Below, piece after piece: positions 26,381 to 35,043 of a DNA stretch of 64,000 bases. Where the stretch lies: contig JACRPO010000002.1 in the NCBI GenBank assembly GCA_016223165.1, forward strand, positions 1-64,000, in the 5' to 3' direction. Numbering within the stretch: position 1 is the stretch's first letter; each line of letters starts with the position of its first letter. The notes under the pieces were generated by a model. The model made no database searches and was not told where the DNA came from. It saw only the letters and a list, made by a program, of their open reading frames with translations. The DNA is from Burkholderiales bacterium. GTDB lineage: Bacteria; Pseudomonadota; Gammaproteobacteria; Burkholderiales; Burkholderiaceae_C. The position numbers and the translations under genes were made by a program.

Positions 26381-27493
26381 ATGCCACGCATCACCGAGGT
26401 CGAGCTGCTGCAGGTGAACCTGCCGCCGCCGGTGCCGCGCAGCGACGCCATCCAGAGCTTCGTGACGCAGGAGACGCCGATCGTGCGCCTGCGCTGCGAC
26501 GACGGCAGCGCCGGCGACGGCTACAGCTACACCATCGGCAGCGGCGGCTCCTCGGTCTTCGCGCTGCTGAAGGACCACCTGGCACCCCGCCTCCTCGGCC
26601 GCGAGGCCGACGAGATCGAGGCGCTCTGGCGCGAGCTGCTCTTCGCCACGCACGCCACCAGCGTCGGCGCGATCACGAGCCTCGCGCTGGCCGCCATCGA
26701 CACGGCGCTGTGGGACCGGCGCTGCCGCGCTGCGAACCTGCCGCTGTGGCGCGCGGCCGGCGGCGCGCAGGCGCGTATCCCCGTCTACACCACCGAGGGC
26801 GGCTGGCTGCACCTGAGCCCCGACGCCCTCGTGCGCGAGACGCGCGCCGCGCAGCAGGCCGGCTTCAAGGGCGCCAAGATCAAGGTCGGCAAGCCGCACC
26901 TCGCCGAGGACCTGGCGCGCCTGCGCGCCGTGCGCGAGGCGGTGGGCGAAGGCTTCGAGATCATGGTCGACGCCAACCAGTGCTTCACGCTCAGCGAGGC
27001 GCTGCACCGCGCGCCGCACTACGCGAAGCTAGGCATCGCCTGGTTCGAGGAGCCGCTGCCCGCCGACGACCTGACGGGCCACGCGCGGCTGGCCGCGGCG
27101 AGCGAGGCACAGGGTTTGCCGATCGCGGTCGGCGAGTCGCTCTATTCGCCCGGCCAGTTCGCCGACTATGTGCGCGCCGGTGCGGCGTCGATCCTGCAGG
27201 TCGACGTGGCCCGCGTCGGCGGCATCACGCCGTGGCTCAAGGTGGCGCACCTCGCCGAGACCTGCAACCTGGCGGTGGCGCCGCACTTCCTGATGGAGCT
27301 GCATGTCTCGCTGGTCGGCGCGTCACCCGCGGGCCGCTGGGTCGAATACATCCCGCAGCTCGACGCCGTGGCGACGAGCCGCCTCGTCATCGACGACGGC
27401 TGCGCCCTCGTGCCCCAGGCCTCGGGACTCGGCATTACCTGGCGCTGGGACGAGATCGAGCGCCGTGCCGTGGCGCGGCATATCCTTCGCTGA
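26381..27493 (+). CDS. Mandelate racemase/muconate lactonizing enzyme family dehydratase
   Basis: 370 aa from ATG 26381 (a GTG six bases upstream is possible; GGGAGAG lies upstream). The enolase-superfamily barrel shows the KxK base motif in GFKGAKIKVGKPHL, metal ligands in IMVDANQ, FEEPLP and VGESLYS, and a His in APHFLMELH, typical of the mandelate-racemase subgroup. Most members beside TRAP importers dehydrate acid sugars. With the SDR and FAH-type hydrolase that follow, this resembles the non-phosphorylating L-fuconate/L-rhamnonate/arabinonate routes. Substrate unproven. Confidence 0.88.
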   Translation: MPRITEVELLQVNLPPPVPRSDAIQSFVTQETPIVRLRCDDGSAGDGYSYTIGSGGSSVFALLKDHLAPRLLGREADEIEALWRELLFATHATSVGAITSLALAAIDTALWDRRCRAANLPLWRAAGGAQARIPVYTTEGGWLHLSPDALVRETRAAQQAGFKGAKIKVGKPHLAEDLARLRAVREAVGEGFEIMVDANQCFTLSEALHRAPHYAKLGIAWFEEPLPADDLTGHARLAAASEAQGLPIAVGESLYSPGQFADYVRAGAASILQVDVARVGGITPWLKVAHLAETCNLAVAPHFLMELHVSLVGASPAGRWVEYIPQLDAVATSRLVIDDGCALVPQASGLGITWRWDEIERRAVARHILR

Positions 27494-27533
27494 GCCCCGC
27501 TGAGCCCCAACTGAGCCCCAACTGAGCCCCAAC
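27491..27533. repeat. 11-bp mini-tandem repeat over a stop codon
   Basis: One 10-base unit followed by three exact copies of TGAGCCCCAAC begins with the stop codon of the preceding gene. Each unit carries another TGA. Confidence 0.85.
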
Positions 27534-27582
27534 CGAGCTCCCGGCGGCCCGCACCGAATCCCCACTCGAGCACCGTTCAGCC

Positions 27583-28338
27583 ATGAGCAACCGCCTGCAA
27601 GGCAAGACCGCCTTCGTCACCGCCGCCGGCCAGGGCATCGGCCGCGCCACCGCCGAGGCCTTTGCGCGCGAAGGCGCCAAGGTCGTCGCCACCGACCTCA
27701 GCCTGGAACTGCTGGCCGACCTGAAAGGCCAGCCCGGCATCACCATCGAGAAGCTCGATGCGCTCGACGCCGCGGCCATCGCCGAGGCGGCCCGCCGCCA
27801 CCCCGGCGTCGACATCCTCTTCAACGCCGCCGGCTACGTGCACCACGGCACCGTGCTCGACTGCACCGAGGAGCAGTGGGATGTCGCCTTCAACCTCAAC
27901 GCGCGCAGCATGTTCCGCGCGATCAAGGCCTTCCTGCCCGGCATGCTGGCGAAGAAGAACGGCAGCATCGTCAACATCGCCTCCGGCGCGAGCAGCGTGA
28001 AGGCGGCCGCCAACCGCTTCGTCTACGGCGCCACCAAGGCGGCGGTGATCGGCCTGACGAAGAGCGTCGCGCTCGACTTCATCAAGGACGGCGTGCGCTG
28101 CAACGCCATCTGCCCCGGCACCATCGAATCGCCCTCGCTGCGCGATCGCATGACGGCGCTCGCCAAGAGCTCCGGCCAGTCGTACGAGCAGGTGGAGTCG
28201 ATGTTCGTCGGCCGCCAGCCGATGGGCCGGCTCGGCACGGCCGAGGAGATCGCGGCGATGGCGGTGTACTTTGCGAGCGACGAGTCGCGCTTCACCACCG
28301 GCACCGCGGCGCTGGTGGATGGCGGCTGGTCGCTCTGA
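27583..28338 (+). CDS. SDR oxidoreductase, probable 2-keto-3-deoxy-acid dehydrogenase
   Basis: 251 aa. The cofactor motif TAAGQGIG has a second Ala in place of Gly at the start; VATDLS after the second strand points to NAD. Further motifs are VDILFNAAGYVHHG, SIVNIASGASSVKAAANRF and the catalytic YGATKAAV, with RCNAICPGTIESPSL after it. It closely resembles 2-keto-3-deoxy-L-fuconate dehydrogenases, which make the 2,4-diketo acid. The next gene encodes a FAH-type hydrolase that would split such a product. The pair follows the enolase-superfamily dehydratase in pathway order. Confidence 0.88.
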   Translation: MSNRLQGKTAFVTAAGQGIGRATAEAFAREGAKVVATDLSLELLADLKGQPGITIEKLDALDAAAIAEAARRHPGVDILFNAAGYVHHGTVLDCTEEQWDVAFNLNARSMFRAIKAFLPGMLAKKNGSIVNIASGASSVKAAANRFVYGATKAAVIGLTKSVALDFIKDGVRCNAICPGTIESPSLRDRMTALAKSSGQSYEQVESMFVGRQPMGRLGTAEEIAAMAVYFASDESRFTTGTAALVDGGWSL

Positions 28339-28421
28339 TGCCGCGAGACCCACGAGATCCGCGAGACGCGCCACGAGACACTCCCACGAGACCCGATTCC
28401 CGCACCTGAGAAGGAAGCTCC

Positions 28422-29285
28422 ATGAAGTTGCTCCGCCACGGCCCCAAGGGCCAAGAGAAACCCGCCGCCGTCGATGCCCAGGGGCGCCTGCGTGACCTGA
28501 GCCACGTCATCGGCGACATCACGCCGCGCCATCTCTCGCCCGAGGGGCTGGCCGCCTTGCGCGCCATCCACCTCGAGGCGCTGCCCGTGGTGGCGCAGGG
28601 CCGGCTCGCCGTGCCCTGGACCGACATGGGCAAGTTCATCGCCATCGGCCTCAACTACGCCGACCATGCCGCCGAGTCGAACCTGCCGATCCCGAAGGAG
28701 CCCATCGTCTTCACCAAGGCGACGAGCTGCGCCGTGGGCGCCAACCACCCGGTCGTGCTGCCCAAGGGCAGCGTGAAGGCCGACTGGGAAGTGGAGCTCG
28801 GCGTCGTCATCGGCACGCGCGCGCGCTATGTTTCCGAGGCCGACGCGCTGAAGTACGTGGCCGGCTACTGCGTCGTCAACGACGTTTCCGAGCGCGAGTA
28901 CCAGATCGAGCGCGGCAGCCAGTGGGACAAGGGCAAGGGCTGCGACACCTTCGGTCCCATCGGCCCGTGGCTCGTCACCGCCGACGAGGTGGGCGACCCG
29001 CAGAACCTCTCGATGTGGCTCGAGGTCAACGGCAAGCGCTTCCAGAACGGCAACACGAAGACGATGGTCTTCGGCGTCGCCAGGCTCGTCAGCTACGTGA
29101 GCGAGTTCATGACGCTCGAGCCCGGCGACTGCATCACCACCGGCACGCCGCCCGGCGTGGGCATGGGCGTGAAGCCGAACCCGGTCTACCTCAAGGCCGG
29201 CGACGTCATGCGGCTCGGCATCGAGAAGCTCGGCGAGCAGCAGCAGACGGTGCACGCCTGGAACCCGGAGCTCATCGACTCGTGA
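28422..29285 (+). CDS. Fumarylacetoacetate hydrolase-family protein (2,4-diketo-3-deoxy acid hydrolase-like)
   Basis: 287 aa FAH-family protein. Metal ligands are visible in KADWEVELGVVIG and VVNDVSEREYQ, followed by KGCDTFGPIGPWLVT, GNTKTMVFGVARLVSYVSEFMTLEPGD and TGTPPGVGMG. Family members cleave C-C bonds in diketo acids or act as ureidoglycolate lyases. Next to a keto-deoxy acid dehydrogenase, the likely job is splitting 2,4-diketo-3-deoxy acids into pyruvate plus lactate or glycolate. A GAAGGAAG site lies before ATG 28422. Confidence 0.88.
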   Translation: MKLLRHGPKGQEKPAAVDAQGRLRDLSHVIGDITPRHLSPEGLAALRAIHLEALPVVAQGRLAVPWTDMGKFIAIGLNYADHAAESNLPIPKEPIVFTKATSCAVGANHPVVLPKGSVKADWEVELGVVIGTRARYVSEADALKYVAGYCVVNDVSEREYQIERGSQWDKGKGCDTFGPIGPWLVTADEVGDPQNLSMWLEVNGKRFQNGNTKTMVFGVARLVSYVSEFMTLEPGDCITTGTPPGVGMGVKPNPVYLKAGDVMRLGIEKLGEQQQTVHAWNPELIDS

Positions 29286-29316
29286 GCGTGGTCCACATTT
29301 GAGTGGGGGTTCGCCC

Positions 29317-30855
29317 ATGAGCGCCATGAGCTCGCCGACCATCCGCATCCACCCCGGCGACAACGTCGTCATCGCGCGCCGGCAACTGCTCTCGGGCACG
29401 GTGCTCGCCGACGAAGGCGGCGTCACCGTCGCCGGCCTCGTGCCGCCTGGGCACAAGGTGGCCACGCGTGCCATTGCCGCCGGCGAGCCGGTACGGCGCT
29501 ACGGCCAGGTCATCGGCAACGCGACACAGCCCATCGCGCCCGGCCAGCACGTGCACACGCACAACCTCGCGTTCAGCGACTTCCAGCGCGCGCACGAGCC
29601 CGGCGCCGGCATGACGCCGACGGCCTTCTTCGACCATCCCGCCACCTTCAGCGGCATCGTCCGCCCCGATGGCCGCGTCGCCACGCGCAACTACATCGGC
29701 GTGCTGACGAGCGTGAACTGCTCGGCCACCGCGGCGCGTGCCATCGCCGACCGCTTCCGCCGCGACATCCACCCCGAGGCGCTCGCCGCATTCCCCAACG
29801 TCGACGGCGTGGTCGCGCTCACGCACGGCATGGGCTGCGCCACCGCCAGCGACGGCGAGGAACTGCTCGTCTTGCGCCGCACACTCGGCGGCTATGCGCG
29901 GCACGCCAATTTCGCCGGCGTGCTCATCGTCGGCCTCGGCTGCGAGACCAACCAGATCCAGGGCCTGGTGGCGCAGGAGGGCCTGAGCGAAGGCGCGTGG
30001 CTGCGCACCTTCAACATCCAGGATTCCGGCGGCACCGCCAAGACCGTGGCGCGCGGCGTCGCCATGGTCAACGAGATGCTGGCCGAGGCCAACCGCGTCA
30101 AGCGCCAGCCGGTGCCGGCGAGCCACATCACCGTCGGCCTGCAATGCGGCGGCAGCGACGGCTATTCGGGCATCAGCGCCAATCCGGCGCTCGGCGCCGC
30201 CGTCGACCGCCTCGTGCGCCACGGCGGCACCGCCATCCTCAGCGAGACGCCCGAGATCTACGGCGGCGAACACCTGCTCACGCGCCGCGCGGTGAACAAG
30301 GCGGTGGCCGACAAGCTGCTCGCGCGCATCGCCTGGTGGGAGCAGTACACGGCGCGCAACGGCATGAAGATGGACAACAACCCCTCGGCCGGCAACAAGG
30401 CCGGCGGGCTCACCACCATCCTCGAGAAGAGCCTGGGCGCCATCGCCAAGAGCGGGACCACGAACCTCGTCGACGTCGTCGAGTTCGCCGAGCGTGTGGC
30501 GGCGCACGGCTTCGTCTACATGGATACGCCGGGCTACGACCCGGTGTCGGCCACCGGCCAGGTGGCGGGCGGCGCCAACCTCATCTGCTTCACCACCGGG
30601 CGCGGCTCGGCCTACGGCTGCTCGCCCTCGCCTTCGCTCAAGCTCAGCACGAACACGGCGCTGTGGCTGAAGCAGCAGGACGATATCGACATCGACTGCG
30701 GCGGCATCGTCGAGGGCACCGACTCGGTCGACGCCACCGGCGAACGCATCTTCCGCCTCATGCTCGAGACGGCTTCGGGCCGCGCCACCAAGAGCGAGTT
30801 GCATGGCTACGGGCAGAACGAGTTCGTGCCCTGGCAGTTGGGCGCGGTGATGTAG
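29317..30855 (+). CDS. uxaA: Altronate dehydratase family protein
   Basis: 512 aa, full length, from ATG 29317 (TTG 29299 and ATG 29326 are alternatives). The N-terminal SAF domain (~1-85) includes GDNVVIARRQLLSGT and GHKVATRAIAAGEPVRRYGQVIG. It is followed by the large C-terminal domain with ATRNYIGVLTSVNCSATAARAI, THGMGCA, GLGCETNQIQ, LQCGGSDGYSGISANPALG and FTTGRGSAYGCSPSPSLK. It dehydrates D-altronate (or galactarate in close relatives) to the 2-keto-3-deoxy acid in an iron-dependent reaction. This is the last gene of the sugar-acid cluster. Confidence 0.92.
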   Translation: MSAMSSPTIRIHPGDNVVIARRQLLSGTVLADEGGVTVAGLVPPGHKVATRAIAAGEPVRRYGQVIGNATQPIAPGQHVHTHNLAFSDFQRAHEPGAGMTPTAFFDHPATFSGIVRPDGRVATRNYIGVLTSVNCSATAARAIADRFRRDIHPEALAAFPNVDGVVALTHGMGCATASDGEELLVLRRTLGGYARHANFAGVLIVGLGCETNQIQGLVAQEGLSEGAWLRTFNIQDSGGTAKTVARGVAMVNEMLAEANRVKRQPVPASHITVGLQCGGSDGYSGISANPALGAAVDRLVRHGGTAILSETPEIYGGEHLLTRRAVNKAVADKLLARIAWWEQYTARNGMKMDNNPSAGNKAGGLTTILEKSLGAIAKSGTTNLVDVVEFAERVAAHGFVYMDTPGYDPVSATGQVAGGANLICFTTGRGSAYGCSPSPSLKLSTNTALWLKQQDDIDIDCGGIVEGTDSVDATGERIFRLMLETASGRATKSELHGYGQNEFVPWQLGAVM

Positions 30856-30914
30856 CAGTGACGTAGCGCCTGGATGCAGCGCCGGGCTCGACCGCCCGGT
30901 GCGCGCTCCATAGA

Positions 30915-32474
30915 ATGCGGAGCATGGGGCGCACCAGGTCATGGTCGCTTGCGTGGGTCATCAGAGCCGCTGTCGCCCTGCTGACCCTCTTGATGCTTCT
31001 TGCCCTCCCGCTCGGAGCGGCCAAGGCCAAACCTGAGCTTGAGCCCGCGGCCACCGCGGCCACCTCTGCGGCAGCGTCCACATCGGCGTCCGCACTCGCA
31101 CCCGCACTCGCATCCGCCTCGGCCACAGCGTCAGCCGCCCCGGTGACGCTGCTCAAGATCAACGGCGCCATCGGCCCGGCCACCGCCGACTATGTTCAGC
31201 GCGGGCTTGCCCATGCCTCGCGGCAGAAGGCGCAGCTGGTGGTGCTGCAGATCGACACCCCCGGCGGGCTCGATACCTCGATGCGCAGCATCATCAAGGA
31301 CATCCTGGCGTCGAGCGTGCCGGTGGCGACCTGGGTCGCGCCGGATGGCGCGCGCGCCGCCAGCGCCGGCACCTACATCCTCTACGCCAGCCACGTCGCG
31401 GCGATGGCGCCGGCTTCCAACCTCGGCGCGGCCACGCCGGTGGCGATCGGGATGCCAGGCAGCCAACCCGAGAACCCGCTGCCGCCGAAGAAGGCCCCGG
31501 AGGCGGCGGGGGGCGCGAGCGCCGCGAGTGGCGCCCAACCGGCGCCACCGGCCCAACCGGCACACGACGGCGGCGACGCGATGACGGCCAAGCGCATCGG
31601 CGACGCCGCCGCCTACATCCGCAGCCTCGCACAACTGCGCGGGCGCAATGCCGAGTGGGCCGAGCGCGCCGTGCGCGAAGCGGTCAGCCTGTCGTCGCAG
31701 GAGGCGCTGAAGATCCAGGTCATCGATCTGGTCGCCGACAGCGTGCCGAGCCTGCTGCGCCAGCTCGACGGGCGCGAGCTGCGGCTTGCCGGCGGCGCCC
31801 GCGTTCGCCTGGCCACACAGGGCGCACCGGTAGTCGAGTTCGTCCCCGACTGGCGCACGCGGCTGCTCTCGGTGCTCGGCGACCCGAGCCTGGCGCTGAT
31901 CCTGATGATGGTGGGCATCTACGGGCTGCTGTTCGAATTCTCGAATCCGGGTTATGTGCTGCCGGGCGTGGTCGGCGGCATCTGCCTGCTGACTGCGCTG
32001 TTCGCCTTCCAGATGCTGCCGATCAACTACGCCGGCCTGGCGCTGATCCTGCTGGGCGTGGCCTTCTTCGTCGCCGAGGCCTTCGTGCCGAGCTTCGGCG
32101 CGCTCGGACTGGGCGGCGTCGTCGCCTTCGCCATCGGCGCGCTGCTGCTGGTCGACAGCGAGGCCGAGGGCTTCGGCATCCCGCTGCCGCTGATCGGCGC
32201 GCTGGCCGCCACCTCGGCGCTGTTCGTCGTCATCGTCGCCGGCATGGCGGCCAAGGCGCGCGCGCGGCCGGTGGTCAACATGGTCGCCGGCGGGCGCGTG
32301 CTGGTCGGCGCCACCGGCGAGCTGATCGAATTTGCGCACGGCGAAGGCTGGGCCATCGTCGGCGGTGAACATTGGCGCGTGCGCGGCGACGCCGCCCTGC
32401 AGGCCGGCGAGCCGGTGCGCGTGACCGGCGCGCAAGACCTCGTGCTCGAGGTCACCGCCGCGCAGCGCGGATAG
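30915..32474 (+). CDS. NfeD-family membrane protein with ClpP-like serine protease domain
   Basis: 519 aa long-form NfeD (nodulation efficiency family). A signal or anchor helix (~14-36) precedes an Ala/Ser-rich linker. The ClpP-class protease domain has [39 protein letters not shown] and the catalytic Ser in [18 protein letters not shown]. About five membrane helices follow from ~315, and a C-terminal OB-like NfeD domain. The second ATG at 30924 is an alternative start. Known partners are slipins, which the protease can cleave; the next gene encodes one, a conserved pairing thought to act in membrane quality control. Confidence 0.9.
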   Translation: MRSMGRTRSWSLAWVIRAAVALLTLLMLLALPLGAAKAKPELEPAATAATSAAASTSASALAPALASASATASAAPVTLLKINGAIGPATADYVQRGLAHASRQKAQLVVLQIDTPGGLDTSMRSIIKDILASSVPVATWVAPDGARAASAGTYILYASHVAAMAPASNLGAATPVAIGMPGSQPENPLPPKKAPEAAGGASAASGAQPAPPAQPAHDGGDAMTAKRIGDAAAYIRSLAQLRGRNAEWAERAVREAVSLSSQEALKIQVIDLVADSVPSLLRQLDGRELRLAGGARVRLATQGAPVVEFVPDWRTRLLSVLGDPSLALILMMVGIYGLLFEFSNPGYVLPGVVGGICLLTALFAFQMLPINYAGLALILLGVAFFVAEAFVPSFGALGLGGVVAFAIGALLLVDSEAEGFGIPLPLIGALAATSALFVVIVAGMAAKARARPVVNMVAGGRVLVGATGELIEFAHGEGWAIVGGEHWRVRGDAALQAGEPVRVTGAQDLVLEVTAAQRG

Positions 32475-32506
32475 TTGCAGCTCAGCCCGCAGCCAGGAGA
32501 ACCACG

Positions 32507-33277
32507 ATGAGTTTCTTTGCCGCCGTCATCCTGGTCGCGCTGCTGCTGCTCGTGGCATCGTCGTTGCGCATCCTGCGCGAGTACGAGCGCGGCGTCGTCT
32601 TCCAGCTCGGCCGCTTCTGGCGCGTCAAGGGGCCGGGGCTCGTGCTGCTGATTCCGGGCATCCAGCAGATGGTCAAGGTCGGGCTGCGCGTCGTCGTGCT
32701 CGACGTGCCGGCGCAGGACGTGATCACGCGCGACAACGTCTCGGTCAAGGTGAACGCGGTGCTGTACTTCCGCGTCGTCGACCCCGAGCGCGCCATCATC
32801 CAGGTCGAGAACTTCCTGGCCGCGACGAGCCAGCTCGCGCAGACCACGCTGCGCTCGGTGCTCGGCAAGCACGACCTCGACGACCTGCTCGGCGAGCGCG
32901 AGCGGCTCAACCTCGACATCCAGAAGACGCTGGCGGCGCAGACCGACGCCTGGGGCATCAAGGTCACCATTGTCGAGATCAAGCATGTCGACCTCGAGGG
33001 CAGCATGGTGCGCGCCATCGCGCGCCAGGCCGAGGCCGAGCGCGAGAGGCGCGCCAAGGTCATCCACGCCGAGGGCGAGCTGCAGGCCTCGCACAAGCTC
33101 GCCGAGGCCGCCGAGGTCCTGGCCCGTCAGCCCCAGGCGATCCAGCTGCGCTACCTCGAGACGCTGACGGTGATCGCGGCGGACAAGAACTCGACCATCG
33201 TCTTCCCTCTGCCGATGGACGTGATGGGGCCGCTGCTCAGGTGGGTCGAGAGCAAGGCGCCACCGCCGGCCGCGTAG
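32507..33277 (+). CDS. Slipin (stomatin/prohibitin/band 7 family)
   Basis: 256 aa. It has one N-terminal membrane helix ([16 protein letters not shown]), then the SPFH domain ([40 protein letters not shown] and [26 protein letters not shown]) and a helical C-terminus rich in Ala, Glu and Arg ([24 protein letters not shown]). It forms membrane-associated oligomers. AGGAGAA precedes ATG 32507. Only 32 bases separate it from the nfeD gene, its usual operon partner. Confidence 0.93.
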   Translation: MSFFAAVILVALLLLVASSLRILREYERGVVFQLGRFWRVKGPGLVLLIPGIQQMVKVGLRVVVLDVPAQDVITRDNVSVKVNAVLYFRVVDPERAIIQVENFLAATSQLAQTTLRSVLGKHDLDDLLGERERLNLDIQKTLAAQTDAWGIKVTIVEIKHVDLEGSMVRAIARQAEAERERRAKVIHAEGELQASHKLAEAAEVLARQPQAIQLRYLETLTVIAADKNSTIVFPLPMDVMGPLLRWVESKAPPPAA

Positions 33278-33295
33278 CCGGCGCCGTGCTGAGGT

Positions 33296-33312
33296 GCCGG
33301 CCAGCGGCCGGC
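33296..33312. terminator. Hairpin between convergent genes (candidate)
   Basis: GCCGGCC-AGC-GGCCGGC is a perfect GC-rich stem between the ends of the slipin gene and the opposing unknown gene. No T-run follows on either side, so an intrinsic terminator is only a candidate. Confidence 0.4.
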
Positions 33313-33337
33313 CACGCCGGCAGCCGGCGCCCCCGGC

Positions 33338-33748
33338 TCACTTCCACTCGAAGGTCCGGCCCTTGGTGGTGCCCTGTTCGTCGACGTCCCACTCGAAGAC
33401 CACCGCGGTGGCATTCAGGTTCGCGAGCTTGGGCGACTGCGTGCAGTAGGTGATGGCGCCGCGCCAACTGGCCGCCATGCCCTTGCCGGTGGGCTTGCCG
33501 ATGCCCGAGCCCTGCCACGTGATCGCCTCGCCTTCGGCGGTGAGCGACAGGCCGTGCCCGACGCCCTCGAGCACGCCTGGCGCCTTCATGCGGCAGGTGT
33601 AGGTGCCGCTTTCCAGTGTGTCGATGCCGAGCACCTTGCCGGTGCCCTGGAACGAGACCTCGATCAGCACCTCGCCCGGCGCCGTGCCCGGCAGCACGCG
33701 TTGACCGGTGACCTTGCCGACGATGTCGTAGAGCTTTTCACCCAACAT
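33338..33748 (-). CDS. Conserved hypothetical protein, 136 aa
   Basis: Start ATG 33748 has a strong AAGGAG site. A beta-rich protein without signal peptide: it starts MLGEKLYDIVGKVTGQRVLPG, continues VEVSFQGTGKVLG-like strands and ends TKGRTFEWK. I believe this is a conserved bacterial family of unknown function, small barrel-like and perhaps ligand-binding. It stands alone between convergent slipin and the ParA gene, so context gives no clue. Confidence 0.75.
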   Translation of the reverse strand: MLGEKLYDIVGKVTGQRVLPGTAPGEVLIEVSFQGTGKVLGIDTLESGTYTCRMKAPGVLEGVGHGLSLTAEGEAITWQGSGIGKPTGKGMAASWRGAITYCTQSPKLANLNATAVVFEWDVDEQGTTKGRTFEWK

Positions 33749-33916
33749 GGGGTTTCTCCTTGCGTGGAAGCCGCACGCTGCGACGTGGCCCGCCGGATCA
33801 GGAAGGCGCCCCTCGCAGGGCGACCGGAACCGGGGACGCGCCGCAGACCCTCGGAGCACGTCATCGACGGCCCCGCATGAGCGTCTACGCTGCCGCGCGC
33901 GCGGCGGATGCGCCTC

Positions 33917-34882
33917 TCAGGAGCCGTGCCGCACGCGCGCCGGCAGCGGCTGCGGCACGAGCCAGCCGAGCAGGCGCCGCAGGCCCTTGGCGGCCGGGCC
34001 ACTCGTCGCTCTGTCGGTGCCGGTCTCGGCGGTCGGAGGGTTTCGAGGCAAGCTCGATCCGCTCGATCCGGCCGAGCGCCGAGGCATCGCCAGGCCGGGC
34101 CCTTGCGATGGTGCCGCTGGCGCGCCCGAGGTGGCTGAAGCGGCTGAAGCGACTGAAGCACCGCGGCCGGGCTCGGGCAGCGACCGTGCCAGCGGCTCGG
34201 CCGCGAGCCTCGCCGGCCGGCTGGGCGTCGCGCCGGCAAGGCCTTCGAGCGTGGCCGCCAGCCAGTCCAGCACCGGTTGCCATTGCGAGCGATCGAACTG
34301 CGTCTTCGCTGGCGGCAGGTCGAACACGGTCAGCCCCGCCTCGGCGCTGCGCACATAGGCCTGCGCGTTGCGCAGCGCGCCGAGGAACTCCAGCTCGTTC
34401 GCCTGGGCCCAGGCGCGCAGGTGCTGTTCGCCACGCGTGCGCGATTCCACGCGCATGCCGATCGCGGCGACCCGCACGCGACCACTCGCCACACGCGGAT
34501 GCGAGCGCAGCTCTGCGAGGCAGTCGGTCGCCGACTCGCGGTCGAAGATCGAGTGGCACACCGGCATCAGCACGACGTCGGCAAACATCAGCAGGCGGTT
34601 GAGGTCGAAGCCCTGCAGGCCGCCCGGCGTGTCGAGCACGACGTGGCTCACCCCCACCGGCGGCCGCAGCACGTTGCGCGGGTCGAGGGCCCAGCCCACC
34701 AGCGGCGCGCCGGGCAGGTTGTGCTTTTCGCGCCGGCGCAGCCAGTGCACGCTCGACTGCTGGCGGTCGACGTCGCCCAGCATGACCCGCTCGCCCCCGC
34801 GCGAAAGCCACGCCGCCACATGCGTGGCCAGCGTGCTCTTGCCGCTCCCGCCCTTGCGGTTGACGATGGCAATGACAGTCAA
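33917..34882 (-). CDS. Orphan ParA/MinD-family ATPase
   Basis: 321 aa from a TTG start with AGGAGG just upstream; no ATG or GTG fits. The deviant Walker A motif KGGSGKST sits at ~9-16 (VIAIVNRKGGSGKSTLATHVAAWLSRGG), with HVVLDTPGGLQG as Walker B. The ATPase domain ends near 210. The last ~110 residues are Ala/Pro/Ser-rich with a basic tail (KGLRRLLGWLVPQPL), perhaps a membrane or partner-binding extension. No parB or parS neighbour is seen, so it may position something other than chromosomes. Confidence 0.85.
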   Translation of the reverse strand: MTVIAIVNRKGGSGKSTLATHVAAWLSRGGERVMLGDVDRQQSSVHWLRRREKHNLPGAPLVGWALDPRNVLRPPVGVSHVVLDTPGGLQGFDLNRLLMFADVVLMPVCHSIFDRESATDCLAELRSHPRVASGRVRVAAIGMRVESRTRGEQHLRAWAQANELEFLGALRNAQAYVRSAEAGLTVFDLPPAKTQFDRSQWQPVLDWLAATLEGLAGATPSRPARLAAEPLARSLPEPGRGASVASAASATSGAPAAPSQGPGLAMPRRSAGSSGSSLPRNPPTAETGTDRATSGPAAKGLRRLLGWLVPQPLPARVRHGS

Positions 34883-35043
34883 GGAACCTCCTGCGCGCCG
34901 GGTCGCGGAAATTGTCCTCAATCCCTCCCTCGGTATCGGCCCGATTTGGCCGCGCCGGCGCCCTTTGTTGTGACATTGCGTACCAGGCGGGGCCGCGACG
35001 TTGCGATGGCGATGGCCGAGGGCCCATCGCCATCGCTTCGCGA

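Noticed and set aside
30915..32474. Signal peptide peptidase SppA for the NfeD-like gene
   Set aside because: The ClpP-like domain is followed by several membrane helices and an NfeD OB domain, and a slipin gene is adjacent.
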